From: Shewanella sp. VB17
Lineage (GTDB): Bacteria; Pseudomonadota; Gammaproteobacteria; Enterobacterales; Shewanellaceae
DNA: 64,000 nt
Assembly (NCBI RefSeq): GCF_013248905.1
Contig: NZ_JABRVS010000001.1
Coordinates: 2,604,001 to 2,668,000, forward strand
Direction: 5' to 3'
Below the pieces are notes generated by a model. It ran no database searches, was not told the DNA's origin, and saw only the letters and a program-made list of their open reading frames with translations. A program made the position numbers and the translations under genes. Of this stretch, positions 52,489 to 61,860 are shown piece after piece. Each line of letters begins with the position of its first letter. Position 1 is the first letter of the stretch.

Positions 52489-53208
52489 ATGACAGATATA
52501 CAGAAAAAAGCCGATGCACTCACCGTACTCTCATTAGACACGTGCACAGAATCTTGTTCGGCAGCTTTAAGCGTGAATGGTCAGGTGTATTCAGCATTAG
52601 CGATTGTGCCTCGTGAGCATAGTCAGCGTATATTGCCTATGGTCGACAGTGTGTTGTCTCAAGCCAAGATTCAATTAGCGGATGTCGATCTTATCGCTTA
52701 TGGACGCGGCCCGGGCAGTTTTACTGGCATTCGGATCTGCACTAGCATGACCCAAGGGTTAGCATTAGGCCAAGATATCCCGGTGTTCGGCATTTCTGCA
52801 TTGCAAACAATGGCCCAAACTGTGTTTGATCATCAAGGGGCCGTGCAGATCATTAGTGCGATTGATGCGCGAATGGGTGAGGTTTACTGGGGCCAATTTA
52901 TTATCAAAGATGGCTTAGCACATTTAGTGGGTGAGGAAATGGTGATTTTGCCAGATTTGGTGACCTTATCATTAGACGCAAATTTACCCATTATTGCTTG
53001 TGGTACCGGATTTGATACTTATCCTCAGTTACTTGAGCTAAGTGAGCACATCACGTTAAGCCAAGAAATACAGTTTCCTGATGCCAAATCTATGTTGAGT
53101 CTCGCTAAACAGGGTTATACTCAAGGTCTATGTACATCAGTTGATGACTTAGCACCTGTGTATGTGCGTGATACTGTCACCTGGAAAAAGCTGCCAGGCC
53201 GAGAGTAA
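52489..53208 (+). CDS. tsaB: tRNA threonylcarbamoyladenosine biosynthesis protein TsaB
   Basis: A 239-residue ASKHA-fold partner of TsaD and TsaE in making t6A at position 37 of ANN-decoding tRNAs. The opening LTVLSLDTCTESCSAAL and the YGRGPGSFTGIRI motif are characteristic, as is SAIDARMGEVYW. Its codons mark the return to the core chromosome after the toxin island. Confidence 0.95.
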   Translation: MTDIQKKADALTVLSLDTCTESCSAALSVNGQVYSALAIVPREHSQRILPMVDSVLSQAKIQLADVDLIAYGRGPGSFTGIRICTSMTQGLALGQDIPVFGISALQTMAQTVFDHQGAVQIISAIDARMGEVYWGQFIIKDGLAHLVGEEMVILPDLVTLSLDANLPIIACGTGFDTYPQLLELSEHITLSQEIQFPDAKSMLSLAKQGYTQGLCTSVDDLAPVYVRDTVTWKKLPGRE

Positions 53209-53263
53209 GCATTCTAGTATACTAGGTTGTAGTATTGGCAGTTAACCTGATGAAGGACGGTAT

Positions 53264-53647
53264 ATGCAAATTCAACCTACGGTATTGAGTCCCCCTCAGA
53301 GCTATTCATCAAGTGCACCTAATGTTAGTGCGACTAAAGTTCATGTAGCCCCGCATTCTGCTGTTGATGCTATCCATCAGCTTGAACATGGTAAGAAAAG
53401 CCAAGGATTAGAAAACAGTCACTTTGAGTCGATGACGGTTAATGGTGATGAGGCTCATTTGCCAACTAAAATGCTGAGCACTGAGTCAATGACAGCAGAG
53501 CTGTTAAGCGCTCGTTTAGGCGCTAAACTTGAGTATGAACAATCGTTACAGGGCAGTGAAGGCGCAGTGGGTGAATACCTTGCGAATGAAAATGCCGCCG
53601 CTCGTGAACAGATCCAGCAGATGGTGGGTATCGACACTTATGCATAA
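53264..53647 (+). CDS. Conserved hypothetical protein downstream of tsaB
   Basis: A 127-residue protein I cannot place in a family. It is Ser/Pro/Gln-rich at the N-terminus (about residues 1-45, probably disordered) and helical in the second half (ESMTAELLSARLGAKLEYEQ). It lacks a signal peptide. It lies 55 bp after tsaB with a plausible ribosome binding site, and its end overlaps the start of the next gene by 8 bp, so the three genes are probably one transcript. Confidence 0.65.
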   Translation: MQIQPTVLSPPQSYSSSAPNVSATKVHVAPHSAVDAIHQLEHGKKSQGLENSHFESMTVNGDEAHLPTKMLSTESMTAELLSARLGAKLEYEQSLQGSEGAVGEYLANENAAAREQIQQMVGIDTYA

Positions 53648-54383
53648 TCAACCTATGCATAATGAGTCGCTTAGTGTCCTTGAAGGTGATAAGTTATCCG
53701 GTACTGGTGCACCGTCGAGAGGACGGTTCTTTTTCGAAATCATGTGTGCTTTTATGATGACTCGACTGCCGTTTATCAGTGTGCCCTTTAAATGGCTAGA
53801 AAGTTACTTTCATGAGCTTTCTCATGGTTTGGCAAGCCTATTAACCGGAGGAAGTGTCAGTCATATTCAGCTTTTCCCTAATGGTGCTGGTTTGTGTTTT
53901 ACCCAAGGTGGTTGGCCTGTTGCGATCGGATTTAGTGGCTATTTTGGGGCGGCACTTTGGGGGTATTTGATTTTTGTCTTAGCCACTTGGCCAAGGGGGA
54001 TACGTGTTAGCTTTGCTTGCCTTGGTTTTGCTGTGGTGTTAACCACATTATTGTGGGGACGGGATTTATTGACTATTGCCATTTTAGCGTGTTTAGCTGT
54101 GCTGTTTTTATTGCCACTTAAACTCAATAAAAACCATTTTATGGGCAGTGGACTAAGAGTGATGGCCTTGATGATTATGCTCAACGCATTGGCCAGTCCG
54201 ATGGTATTATTAGGACTTAGTGGCCAAGGTGATGCCTCTATGTTAGCGTCGCAAACGTGGATCCCTGCTTGGGTTTGGGTGTTCATGTGGTTAGCAATAA
54301 GCGCTTGGATGATTTTTCTGTGTTGGCGCCGCGTTGATCGAGCCGCAATGAAGTCGTCAATTTTGATTGGCCAATCGTATTAA
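53640..54383 (+). CDS. M50-like membrane metallopeptidase (HELSH)
   Basis: A polytopic membrane protein of 247 residues from ATG 53640. The zinc-protease motif HELSHGLASLLTGG sits at the start of a hydrophobic core of about six helices, as in M50B-type/YwhC-like peptidases. The frame is open to 53529, but the ATG overlapping the previous stop codon gives coupled translation. The expected M50 second motif (a downstream Asp in a membrane helix) is not obvious. The substrate is unknown. Confidence 0.65.
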   Translation: MHNQPMHNESLSVLEGDKLSGTGAPSRGRFFFEIMCAFMMTRLPFISVPFKWLESYFHELSHGLASLLTGGSVSHIQLFPNGAGLCFTQGGWPVAIGFSGYFGAALWGYLIFVLATWPRGIRVSFACLGFAVVLTTLLWGRDLLTIAILACLAVLFLLPLKLNKNHFMGSGLRVMALMIMLNALASPMVLLGLSGQGDASMLASQTWIPAWVWVFMWLAISAWMIFLCWRRVDRAAMKSSILIGQSY

Positions 54384-54903
54384 ACCGTTACCTACCTACT
54401 TACCGTATGATAAAAAATACTGCTTTAAGAACCTAATAGTGAATTCATTGGGGAAGATCGCGATTCAATCGATTGAGTAAGACGATCCGTATAGCCGCTA
54501 TGCCAGTTTTCATTTAAGTTGATCTTTAGCGTAAATCATTTGACGATTTGTTTCTTTACGCGGATTTATCATCAAAAAAACTCACAAAAACCTCATAGAA
54601 TTAACTTTTAAAGGCAGTTGATGTGTTTCGATGGCTAATTATTGACCTGTACAACTGCCGTTATGGACTTGTTTGACGAAAAGGAATAGATTTTATGATG
54701 TTGTTTTTCATTCTGTCTTCGCCTTAAAAAGCCAATTTGAGTCTATGAGAATATGGCTGCGATAACGATTTTATTGAGTACTTCTCTTCATTTTAACAGG
54801 AATGAGTCAGAGAGGGACTTGTTGATCACTGATAAACATTACGTATAAAACGGTGGCCACAAGTTTGGCCACTAGCATCATTTATTATGTAGAGGTGAGT
54901 TAA
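54384..54903. other. Intergenic region before the GMC oxidoreductase gene
   Basis: About 520 bp without an ORF of note. A 6-bp-stem hairpin (GTGGCC-N8-GGCCAC, 54853-54872) lies 32 bp before the start codon and may be an operator or leader structure. No regulator gene is adjacent. Confidence 0.45.
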
Positions 54904-56502
54904 ATGTTCGATTATATCATTGTTGGGGCTGGCTCTGCTGGTTGTGTTTTAGCATCACGTTTATCTGAAAATTCTGAGATTTCAGTTTGTCTTTTAGAAG
55001 CGGGGGGCCCGGATGATAGTGTGTTTATTCATGCACCTGTCGGCGTTGCTGCGATGATGCCAACCAAGATAAATAACTGGGCTTTTGAGACCATTCCACA
55101 ACAGGGACTCAATGGCCGAAAAGGTTATCAGCCAAGAGGAAAAACCTTAGGGGGGAGTTCATCAACCAATGCCATGTTGTATGTACGTGGTAATCAGTGG
55201 GATTACGATAATTGGGCGGCACTAGGTAATAAGGGGTGGAGTTATGATGCAGTCTTGCCCTACTTTAAAAAAGCAGAATGTAACGAATATCATACTAATG
55301 AGTTCCATGGTGTGGATGGGCCATTAAATGTTTCAAATGCGACTAATGCCAGTGATCTTAATCACCTATTTATCGAGTCTTGCAAGTTACATGGCTTAAT
55401 ACTAAATGAAGATTATAACGGTGCTGAGCAGGAAGGGGCTTTTATGTATCAGCGTACAGTGAAAGACGGTGAACGCTGTAGTGCAGCAAAAGCCTACCTT
55501 ACGCCTAACCGAGCGCGCTCAAATTTAACCGTTATTACGCACGCATTAACTGAAAAAGTATTGTTTGATGGAAAAAAAGCCGTTGGGGTTCGTTATAAAA
55601 AAGACAATCAATCAGTCGATATTTTTTGTAACAAAGAAGTCATTCTAAGCAGTGGGGCGTTTGGATCACCACAAGTATTAATGTTGTCAGGTGTTGGGCC
55701 GAAAGCGCATCTTAGTGAAAATGGCATTGATGTGATCCATGATTTACCTGGAGTTGGCCAAAATTTACAAGATCATATTGATTATGTGCAAACATACAAA
55801 GTCTCAAGTAACGAAGATACGTTTGGGGTTTCACCTAAAGGCGGGATCGATATGTTAAAATCGATGTTTGAGTGGAAAAATAAACGTACTGGAAAAATAA
55901 CCAGTACATTAGCGGAATCAGGTGCATTTTTTAGCACACAAGATAATCTAGTTGCCCCAGATGCACAGCTGGTGTTCGTACTTGGGATTGTTGATAATCA
56001 CGGCCGTAATGTGAACTTAGGGCATGGTTATAGTTGCCACATCACCGTATTACGTCCCGATAGTATTGGTGAAGTCAAACTGCGGAGCAATGATCCTGAA
56101 GATGCATTATTGATTGATCCTAAATTTTTTGAAAATGAACAAGATTTTGCGTTAATTAAGCGTGGTGCGAAAAAAATGCAAAACATTCTTGAAGGACAAC
56201 CATTTGATGGGATCCGTAAACAGATGCTTTATCAAGTTGATAATGGTAACGATCAACAGTTGGAGCAAGATATTAGAAATCGCGCAGACACCCAATATCA
56301 CCCAGCTTGCACCTGTAAAATGGGGACGAAGGAGGATATTATGGCTGTCGTCGATCAAGAACTCAGAGTGTATGGGATGGAGGGATTAAGAGTGGTCGAT
56401 GCATCCATTATGCCGAAGCTGGTCAGTGGTAATACCAACGCGCCTACGATCATGATTGCCGAAAAAGCCGCTGATATGATATTGAGTTCTGTCGAACCCT
56501 GA
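54904..56502 (+). CDS. GMC-family FAD oxidoreductase (choline dehydrogenase-like)
   Basis: A 532-residue flavoprotein oxidising an alcohol. The FAD dinucleotide site is GAGSAGCVLASRL at residues 8-20, the signature GGSSSTNAMLYVRGNQWDY is near residue 90, and the catalytic His is in QYHPACTCKMG. The C-terminal FAD-binding segment is VSGNTNAPTIMIAEK. It is BetA-like, but no betaine aldehyde dehydrogenase, BetI or transporter lies beside it, so choline is not supported as the substrate. AGAGG supports the start. Confidence 0.85.
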   Translation: MFDYIIVGAGSAGCVLASRLSENSEISVCLLEAGGPDDSVFIHAPVGVAAMMPTKINNWAFETIPQQGLNGRKGYQPRGKTLGGSSSTNAMLYVRGNQWDYDNWAALGNKGWSYDAVLPYFKKAECNEYHTNEFHGVDGPLNVSNATNASDLNHLFIESCKLHGLILNEDYNGAEQEGAFMYQRTVKDGERCSAAKAYLTPNRARSNLTVITHALTEKVLFDGKKAVGVRYKKDNQSVDIFCNKEVILSSGAFGSPQVLMLSGVGPKAHLSENGIDVIHDLPGVGQNLQDHIDYVQTYKVSSNEDTFGVSPKGGIDMLKSMFEWKNKRTGKITSTLAESGAFFSTQDNLVAPDAQLVFVLGIVDNHGRNVNLGHGYSCHITVLRPDSIGEVKLRSNDPEDALLIDPKFFENEQDFALIKRGAKKMQNILEGQPFDGIRKQMLYQVDNGNDQQLEQDIRNRADTQYHPACTCKMGTKEDIMAVVDQELRVYGMEGLRVVDASIMPKLVSGNTNAPTIMIAEKAADMILSSVEP

Positions 56503-56636
56503 TAAATGTATTGTATCCGAGCTGTGAAAATCTTATGGGCTCTTCTAAATTCGGTCATTTATGGCCGATTCTTTAATATGTATCATTTTTCTGTTAGTTT
56601 GTTGTTACTTATCCAACAATTTTACAGGGAAGCAAG

Positions 56637-57467
56637 ATGCACTATCAATCCATTATTAGTGGTTTACTCTTAAGCGCGACATTCAGTGTTAATACATGGG
56701 CTCATGATCATGACCATGAGATGAAAACGTTAGCCCAAGTAGTGAGTAGCGACTTTAGGCAAGATAAAAATATCAGTCGTGATAAATATCGTCATCCTCT
56801 AGAAACACTCACCTTTTTCAATATAAAACCCAGTGAAACAGTGATTGAATTATGGCCTGGTGGCGGCTGGTATGCAGAAGTATTAGCGCCTTATCTTGCA
56901 CAAGAGGGGCAATATATCGCGGGGAATTTCGATACTCAACCTGAGGATGAGAAATTACGTCAGGGTTATCGAGCAACAACAGGGCGACTATTTGAAGCTT
57001 GGCTTAAGGAGCATAGTGTTCAAGTCGGTAACGCGAGGACTGTGACCTTCGATCCTCCTACACATTATACTTTGGGCAGTGATGCCAGTGTCGATACGGT
57101 GTTGACCTTCAGAAACTTGCATAACTGGGCCATGAAAGGCTATTTAGAGCCTGTATTTGAATCGACTTTTAAGGTGCTCAAATCTGGCGGGATTTTTGGT
57201 ATTGTTGAGCACAGAGCCAACCCTGGTATGACGGCTAAAACCGGTTATATGGATGAAGCCGAGGTGATTGCTCTTGCTGAAAAGGTGGGGTTTACCTTAG
57301 TGGCTAAGTCTGATGTGAATGCCAATAGCAAAGATACTAAAGACTATCCAGAAGGAGTCTGGAGCTTACCGCCACGTTTGGCGCTAGAAGAGGTAGACAA
57401 AGCCAAATACCTCGCGATAGGTGAAAGTGATCGCATGACATTAAAGTTTATTAAAAATATTCAATAA
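56637..57467 (+). CDS. Exported methyltransferase-like protein
   Basis: A 276-residue protein. The signal peptide is about 20 residues (SIISGLLLSATFSVNTWA) and is followed by HDHDHE. The rest has a class I SAM-methyltransferase plan: motif I is altered to VIELWPGGGWYAEVLAPYL, with DTVLTFRNLHNW and VLKSGGIFGIVEHRA as later motifs. Such predicted periplasmic methyltransferases are known in Shewanella and Caulobacter-type genomes, but SAM is not normally available there. Real methylation is uncertain. It is 18 bp from the next gene on the same strand. Confidence 0.7.
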   Translation: MHYQSIISGLLLSATFSVNTWAHDHDHEMKTLAQVVSSDFRQDKNISRDKYRHPLETLTFFNIKPSETVIELWPGGGWYAEVLAPYLAQEGQYIAGNFDTQPEDEKLRQGYRATTGRLFEAWLKEHSVQVGNARTVTFDPPTHYTLGSDASVDTVLTFRNLHNWAMKGYLEPVFESTFKVLKSGGIFGIVEHRANPGMTAKTGYMDEAEVIALAEKVGFTLVAKSDVNANSKDTKDYPEGVWSLPPRLALEEVDKAKYLAIGESDRMTLKFIKNIQ

Positions 57468-57485
57468 GTGACGGACTAAGGTTCT

Positions 57486-58358
57486 ATGCTGCAATTTAGC
57501 ACCCAAAAAAATGAGATTGAATTTCAGCTGCCACATATTCGTCTATCTGCTCGACTTTGGGGACAGCCGGATAAGCCTGTGTTGCTGGCCTTACATGGCT
57601 GGCTAGATAATGCGAATAGTTTTGCGCCTTTGGCTGAACAATTAACTGAGTTTCAAGTATTAGCGATTGATTGGCCAGGACATGGTGGCTCTGAACATCG
57701 ACCCGGTCTATATCCGCTGCATTGGATAGATTATTTATACGATCTAGAGCTCCTAATGGAACATTTATCTGGAGCTCAACAACCTGTCGCTATTATTGGG
57801 CATTCACTGGGGGGAATTGTCGCGTCGGCTTATGTGGCAGCTTTTCCTGAAAGGGTTAGCAAGCTGGTGCTGATTGAAGCGATTAGCCCTCTGTATGAGT
57901 CAGTATCTAAACACAGTCAAAGATTACGTGATAGTTTTAAGGATCATGCGCTTTATTTAAAGAAAAAAGATGTTGCGCCTACTGTGTATGCGTCCATTGA
58001 ACTTGCCGTTAAAGCCAGAATGAGACTGACAGGTTTAGGCGAACAGTGGTGTCGTCTCTTAGTTGAGCGCAATATGCAGCAAGGTGATGACGGTGTTCGT
58101 TGGCGTAGCGATCCTAGATTGAAGTTAGATTCACCTTTAAGGTTTACATTTGAGCAGGTGGATGCATTGATGACTGAGCATGCTGGTAATACGTTATTAA
58201 TAACGGGCGTGAGTGGCTTTTCACAAATAAGTCAATTATTGCCAAGGGCACAGACTTGGTTTGAGCAACTTATCTGCGTAGAGCTTGAAGGTGATCATCA
58301 TTTGCATATGGAAAATGCAGTGGGGGTTGGTCGTCAAATTACACGATTTCTATCATGA
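57486..58358 (+). CDS. Alpha/beta-hydrolase-fold protein
   Basis: A 290-residue cytoplasmic hydrolase. The nucleophile is Ser107 in GHSLGG, the oxyanion/first-loop region is LALHGWLDNANSF, and the catalytic His is in EGDHHLHME near residue 268. Substrate unknown (esterase, lipase or C-C hydrolase). It is probably co-transcribed with the exported protein 18 bp upstream; a relation to fadD downstream is not supported, as about 250 bp with a candidate operator separate them. Confidence 0.8.
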   Translation: MLQFSTQKNEIEFQLPHIRLSARLWGQPDKPVLLALHGWLDNANSFAPLAEQLTEFQVLAIDWPGHGGSEHRPGLYPLHWIDYLYDLELLMEHLSGAQQPVAIIGHSLGGIVASAYVAAFPERVSKLVLIEAISPLYESVSKHSQRLRDSFKDHALYLKKKDVAPTVYASIELAVKARMRLTGLGEQWCRLLVERNMQQGDDGVRWRSDPRLKLDSPLRFTFEQVDALMTEHAGNTLLITGVSGFSQISQLLPRAQTWFEQLICVELEGDHHLHMENAVGVGRQITRFLS

Positions 58359-58488
58359 TGATATGCAAATATAGAGGGGAAAAGAGACTAGGATTTCTAT
58401 GGTATTTGTGTGATGATGTTCACAATTAAAACGTGTGTATGAATCAAACTTAATAGAATCATAAATGTATTCCTAAGCCACTTTAGTC

Positions 58489-58501
58489 AGCAGGTCCTGC
58501 T
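58489..58501 (+). promoter_or_regulatory. Candidate FadR operator upstream of fadD
   Basis: A 13-base palindrome, AGCAG-GTC-CTGCT, about 110 bp before fadD. Its left half fits the core of the E. coli FadR consensus (AGCTGGTCC), and the right half is only partly like it. FadR is encoded in the window at 11.7 kb. Inference only. Confidence 0.4.
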
Positions 58502-58612
58502 AACATGTGGCATTAAGTGGTAGAACTTAAGGCATAGCATTGCTGTTTAGTCCGTTTTTACAAGAAGTATGTTTCTGTATACGTTGAATATGGAAATATT
58601 TAGGAGAAATGT

Positions 58613-60286
58613 GTGCAACAGGTTTGGATTGATAATTTACCCGATGATGTGTCTAATGAAATCGATGCTAATCAATATGACTCGCTGGTTGACATGCTCG
58701 AGACATCGGTGTCGAAATATGCCGATCAAGCAGCGTTCGTCAATATGGGGGCAACATTAACTTACCGTAAACTGGAAGAGCGTAGCCGTGCTTTTGCCGC
58801 GTATTTACAACATGAACTTAAGCTTGAAAAAGGTGATCGTGTCGCCATCATGATGCCAAATGTCTTGCAATATCCCATTGCATTATTTGGCGCTTTACGA
58901 GCCGGCATGGTGGTGGTTAATGTGAACCCTCTCTACACTGCACGTGAATTAAAGCACCAGTTACATGATTCTGGGGCAAAGGCGATTGTGATCGTTTCTA
59001 ATTTTGCCCACACATTAGAAAAAGTGGTTGAGCAGACAGGGGTGAGCCATGTGATCTTAACTGGTCTGGGAGACTTGCTCGGTACACCGAAACGCACTGT
59101 AGTGAATTTTGTCGTCAAGTATATCAAAAAAATGGTGCCAAAATATCATTTACCTCATGCGATATCCATGCGAAAAGTCTTACAGAAAGGTCGACGCATG
59201 CAGTATGTAAAGCCGACATTAGAGAGCGATGATCTGGCTTTTTTACAATACACGGGTGGGACAACTGGGGTGTCTAAAGGTGCCATGTTGACGCATTCTA
59301 ATGTAGTAAGCAATGTGTTGCAGGCTGATGCTGCATACTCCCCCATGTTGGTGGATGGCAAAGAGTTTGTTGTCACAGCATTGCCGCTCTACCATATTTT
59401 TGCGTTGACAGTGAATTGTTTACTCTTTATGCATAAGGGGGCCAATAACTTATTGATCACCAATCCAAGAGATTTGCCCGCATTTATTGGAGAATTAAAA
59501 AAATATCCCTATACCGCGTTAACAGGGGTCAATACACTTTTTAATGCTTTGGTGAACGCTGAAGAGTTTACTCGTTTGGATTTTTCTCACCTTAAACTCT
59601 CTATCGGTGGAGGGATGGCTGTGCAACGCGCGGTGGCTGATAAATGGCAACATATCACGCAAACTAAATTACTTGAAGGCTATGGATTAACAGAAGCGTC
59701 GCCTTTGGTGACATGTTGTCCCTATAATTTGGCCGGTTACAATGGTTCGATTGGCTTTCCTGTGGCAATGACAGATATTCAGATCCGTGATGATGAAGGC
59801 AAAGAGTTGGCCCAAGGTGAGGTAGGGGAATTGTTTGTGAATGGTCCACAGATCATGAAAGGTTACTGGCAGCTTGCTGAAGAAACGGCCAATGTCATTG
59901 GTAACGATGGTTATTTAGCCACGGGTGATATTGGCTATATGGATGAGCAAGGTTATTTTTTTATTGTCGATCGTAAAAAAGATATGATTTTAGTCTCTGG
60001 TTTTAATGTCTTTCCTAATGAGGTGGAGGAAGTGGTGGCTATGCATCCAAATGTGGTCGAGGTAGCTGCAGTAGGGATACCCAATGAGTTGTCGGGTGAA
60101 TCAGTGAAAGTGTTTGTCGTTAAAAATGATACATCTTTAGGCGAACAGGATCTGATCGCCCATTGCCGTCAGCATTTAACGGGATATAAAGTCCCTAAAC
60201 TGGTAGAATTTAGAGGTGAGCTACCGAAATCGAATGTCGGTAAAATTTTACGCAGAGAATTACGGGATGAAGGTAAAACCGTTTGA
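58613..60286 (+). CDS. fadD: Long-chain acyl-CoA ligase FadD
   Basis: Activates long-chain fatty acids to acyl-CoA at the inner membrane. It is a 557-residue adenylate-forming enzyme. The ATP/AMP signature is YTGGTTGVSKGAML, with LEGYGLTEASPL and the FACS motif DGYLATGDIGYMDEQGYFFI after it. Lys is in KSNVGKILRRELRDE at the C-terminus. Translation starts at GTG 58613 after TAGGAGA. The sequence is close to E. coli FadD throughout. Confidence 0.95.
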   Translation: MQQVWIDNLPDDVSNEIDANQYDSLVDMLETSVSKYADQAAFVNMGATLTYRKLEERSRAFAAYLQHELKLEKGDRVAIMMPNVLQYPIALFGALRAGMVVVNVNPLYTARELKHQLHDSGAKAIVIVSNFAHTLEKVVEQTGVSHVILTGLGDLLGTPKRTVVNFVVKYIKKMVPKYHLPHAISMRKVLQKGRRMQYVKPTLESDDLAFLQYTGGTTGVSKGAMLTHSNVVSNVLQADAAYSPMLVDGKEFVVTALPLYHIFALTVNCLLFMHKGANNLLITNPRDLPAFIGELKKYPYTALTGVNTLFNALVNAEEFTRLDFSHLKLSIGGGMAVQRAVADKWQHITQTKLLEGYGLTEASPLVTCCPYNLAGYNGSIGFPVAMTDIQIRDDEGKELAQGEVGELFVNGPQIMKGYWQLAEETANVIGNDGYLATGDIGYMDEQGYFFIVDRKKDMILVSGFNVFPNEVEEVVAMHPNVVEVAAVGIPNELSGESVKVFVVKNDTSLGEQDLIAHCRQHLTGYKVPKLVEFRGELPKSNVGKILRRELRDEGKTV

Positions 60287-60332
60287 TTTTTTGCTGACAT
60301 CACACCATTATGTTATGTCATTTTGACGGTGT

Positions 60333-60363
60333 AAAGCTAGCTTCGATGCTAGCTTTTCTCTTT
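60333..60363 (+). terminator. Intrinsic terminator after fadD
   Basis: A 9-bp perfect stem (AAAGCTAGC with GCTAGCTTT), a 6-nt loop and a TCTCTTTTT tail. Confidence 0.8.
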
Positions 60364-60394
60364 TTCATAGCGTTGAATTCTCTGGGAGAGCAAT

Positions 60395-61504
60395 GTGTTA
60401 GCGTTTCAATATATAGACGACGATGAGAGTTTATCTGCCCTCGTAGCGCAATACCGAAAAAGTCCATTACTGGTATTGGATACAGAATTTGTGCGTACTC
60501 GTACTTTTTATGCCCGCCTTGGTTTGATACAAGCTTATGACGGTAAAACGTTAGCCTTAATCGATCCCGTTGCTGTCAGTGATCTGTCTGAATTTTGGTG
60601 CTTGTTGCAAGCGCCTAACATGACCACAATTTTGCATTCTTGCAGTGAAGACTTAGAAGTGTTTGCTCATAATGGCCAGTGCCAGCCGGCGAAACTGTTT
60701 GATAGTCAGATTGCTGCGGCTTTATGTGGTTTCGGACATGGCTTAGGTTACGCCAAGCTTGTTGAGCAAACCTTGGATATTCCTCTGGATAAAGGTGAGT
60801 CGCGTACTGATTGGATAAAACGCCCCCTAAGTGAGGCCCAACTTCATTATGCGGCCAACGATGTTTATTATCTTTTTGAGCTTTATCCTCAGTTGGTTGA
60901 AAAATTAGAGCAGCAAAATCGAATGGAGTGGGTATTCGAAGAAGGGGAGCGCATGACACAAGGACGCTTGTCTCCTCCCGATCTAGACTTGGCTTATTTA
61001 CGTGTTAAAAATGCATTTCAATTAAGCCCAACGCAGTTAGCGTACCTTAAAGTTTTGGCAACATGGCGCTTATCAAAAGCGGTATCCCGTGATTTAGCGG
61101 TGGGATTTGTGGTTAAAGATCATGCTTTGATTGGATTAGCTAAAAAACAGCCTAAGAGTATCACTGAGCTGTATAAAATGATTGAGCTGACTGAACAAGA
61201 AAAACGTGTTCATGGTAAAGATCTTATTGCTTTGTTAGCCACTGCTGATTTAGATAACCTACCTAAAGCTATCGATATATTGGCGCTTAAAACAGGCTAT
61301 AAAAGTGCATTTAAGACGATTAAACAATGTTTAACAGACATAAGTGAACAACATGATGTACCTATTGAGCTATTAGGATCTAAACGTCATATACATGAAT
61401 ATTTAGAGTGGCAGTGGGGTGACAAAACAGGTGCGATACCTTTGCTATTATGCGGGTGGCGCAAAGGGCTAGTATCAGTTCCATTGGCTGCACTTTCGAT
61501 TTAG
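60395..61504 (+). CDS. rnd: Ribonuclease D
   Basis: A 3'-5' exoribonuclease trimming tRNA and other RNA 3' ends. It has 369 residues. The DEDD motifs are Exo I VLDTEFVRTRTFY, Exo II LHSCSEDLEVF and Exo III HYAANDVYYL, and a helical HRDC domain follows (about residues 205-290). Translation starts at GTG 60395 after GGGAGAG. Convergent with minE. Confidence 0.95.
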   Translation: MLAFQYIDDDESLSALVAQYRKSPLLVLDTEFVRTRTFYARLGLIQAYDGKTLALIDPVAVSDLSEFWCLLQAPNMTTILHSCSEDLEVFAHNGQCQPAKLFDSQIAAALCGFGHGLGYAKLVEQTLDIPLDKGESRTDWIKRPLSEAQLHYAANDVYYLFELYPQLVEKLEQQNRMEWVFEEGERMTQGRLSPPDLDLAYLRVKNAFQLSPTQLAYLKVLATWRLSKAVSRDLAVGFVVKDHALIGLAKKQPKSITELYKMIELTEQEKRVHGKDLIALLATADLDNLPKAIDILALKTGYKSAFKTIKQCLTDISEQHDVPIELLGSKRHIHEYLEWQWGDKTGAIPLLLCGWRKGLVSVPLAALSI

Positions 61505-61600
61505 ATTAACTCGATGTTATCCAAATACTATGCCCTTATTTTTGTTAAAAACGGGGCACAGTACTTGGATCATTAATCAATACTCATCATCCTGTGAGAC

Positions 61601-61858
61601 TTACTTCTCAGGTAATGTGACATTAAGTTCAAGTACGGAAAGTTTATTATCGCTTTGATCGAGTTGCACTGAGACTTGTTCTGGATCAATATGAGCGTAT
61701 TTTTTTATCACCTCAATAATTTCTTGTTTCATTTGAGGAAAATAATCAGGTGCGCCGAGCTCTCCGCGCTGATGAGCGACAATGATCTGTAGGCGCTCTT
61801 TGGCCGTTACTGCTGTGTTAGCCTTTTTGCTGCTTTTGAAATAATCGAGTAAAGACAT
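61601..61858 (-). CDS. minE: Cell division topological specificity factor MinE
   Basis: An 85-residue protein. It stimulates the ATPase of MinD and drives pole-to-pole oscillation, placing the division ring at mid-cell. It has the anti-MinCD N-terminal segment (MSLLDYFKSSKKANTAVTAK) and a C-terminal dimerising topological domain. Two bases separate it from minD, and it is the last gene of minCDE. Confidence 0.97.
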   Translation of the reverse strand: MSLLDYFKSSKKANTAVTAKERLQIIVAHQRGELGAPDYFPQMKQEIIEVIKKYAHIDPEQVSVQLDQSDNKLSVLELNVTLPEK

Positions 61859-61860
61859 AA

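Noticed and set aside
54904..56502. Calling the GMC enzyme BetA of a betaine operon
   Set aside because: No betB, betI or choline transporter is near, and GMC enzymes share these motifs across many substrates.
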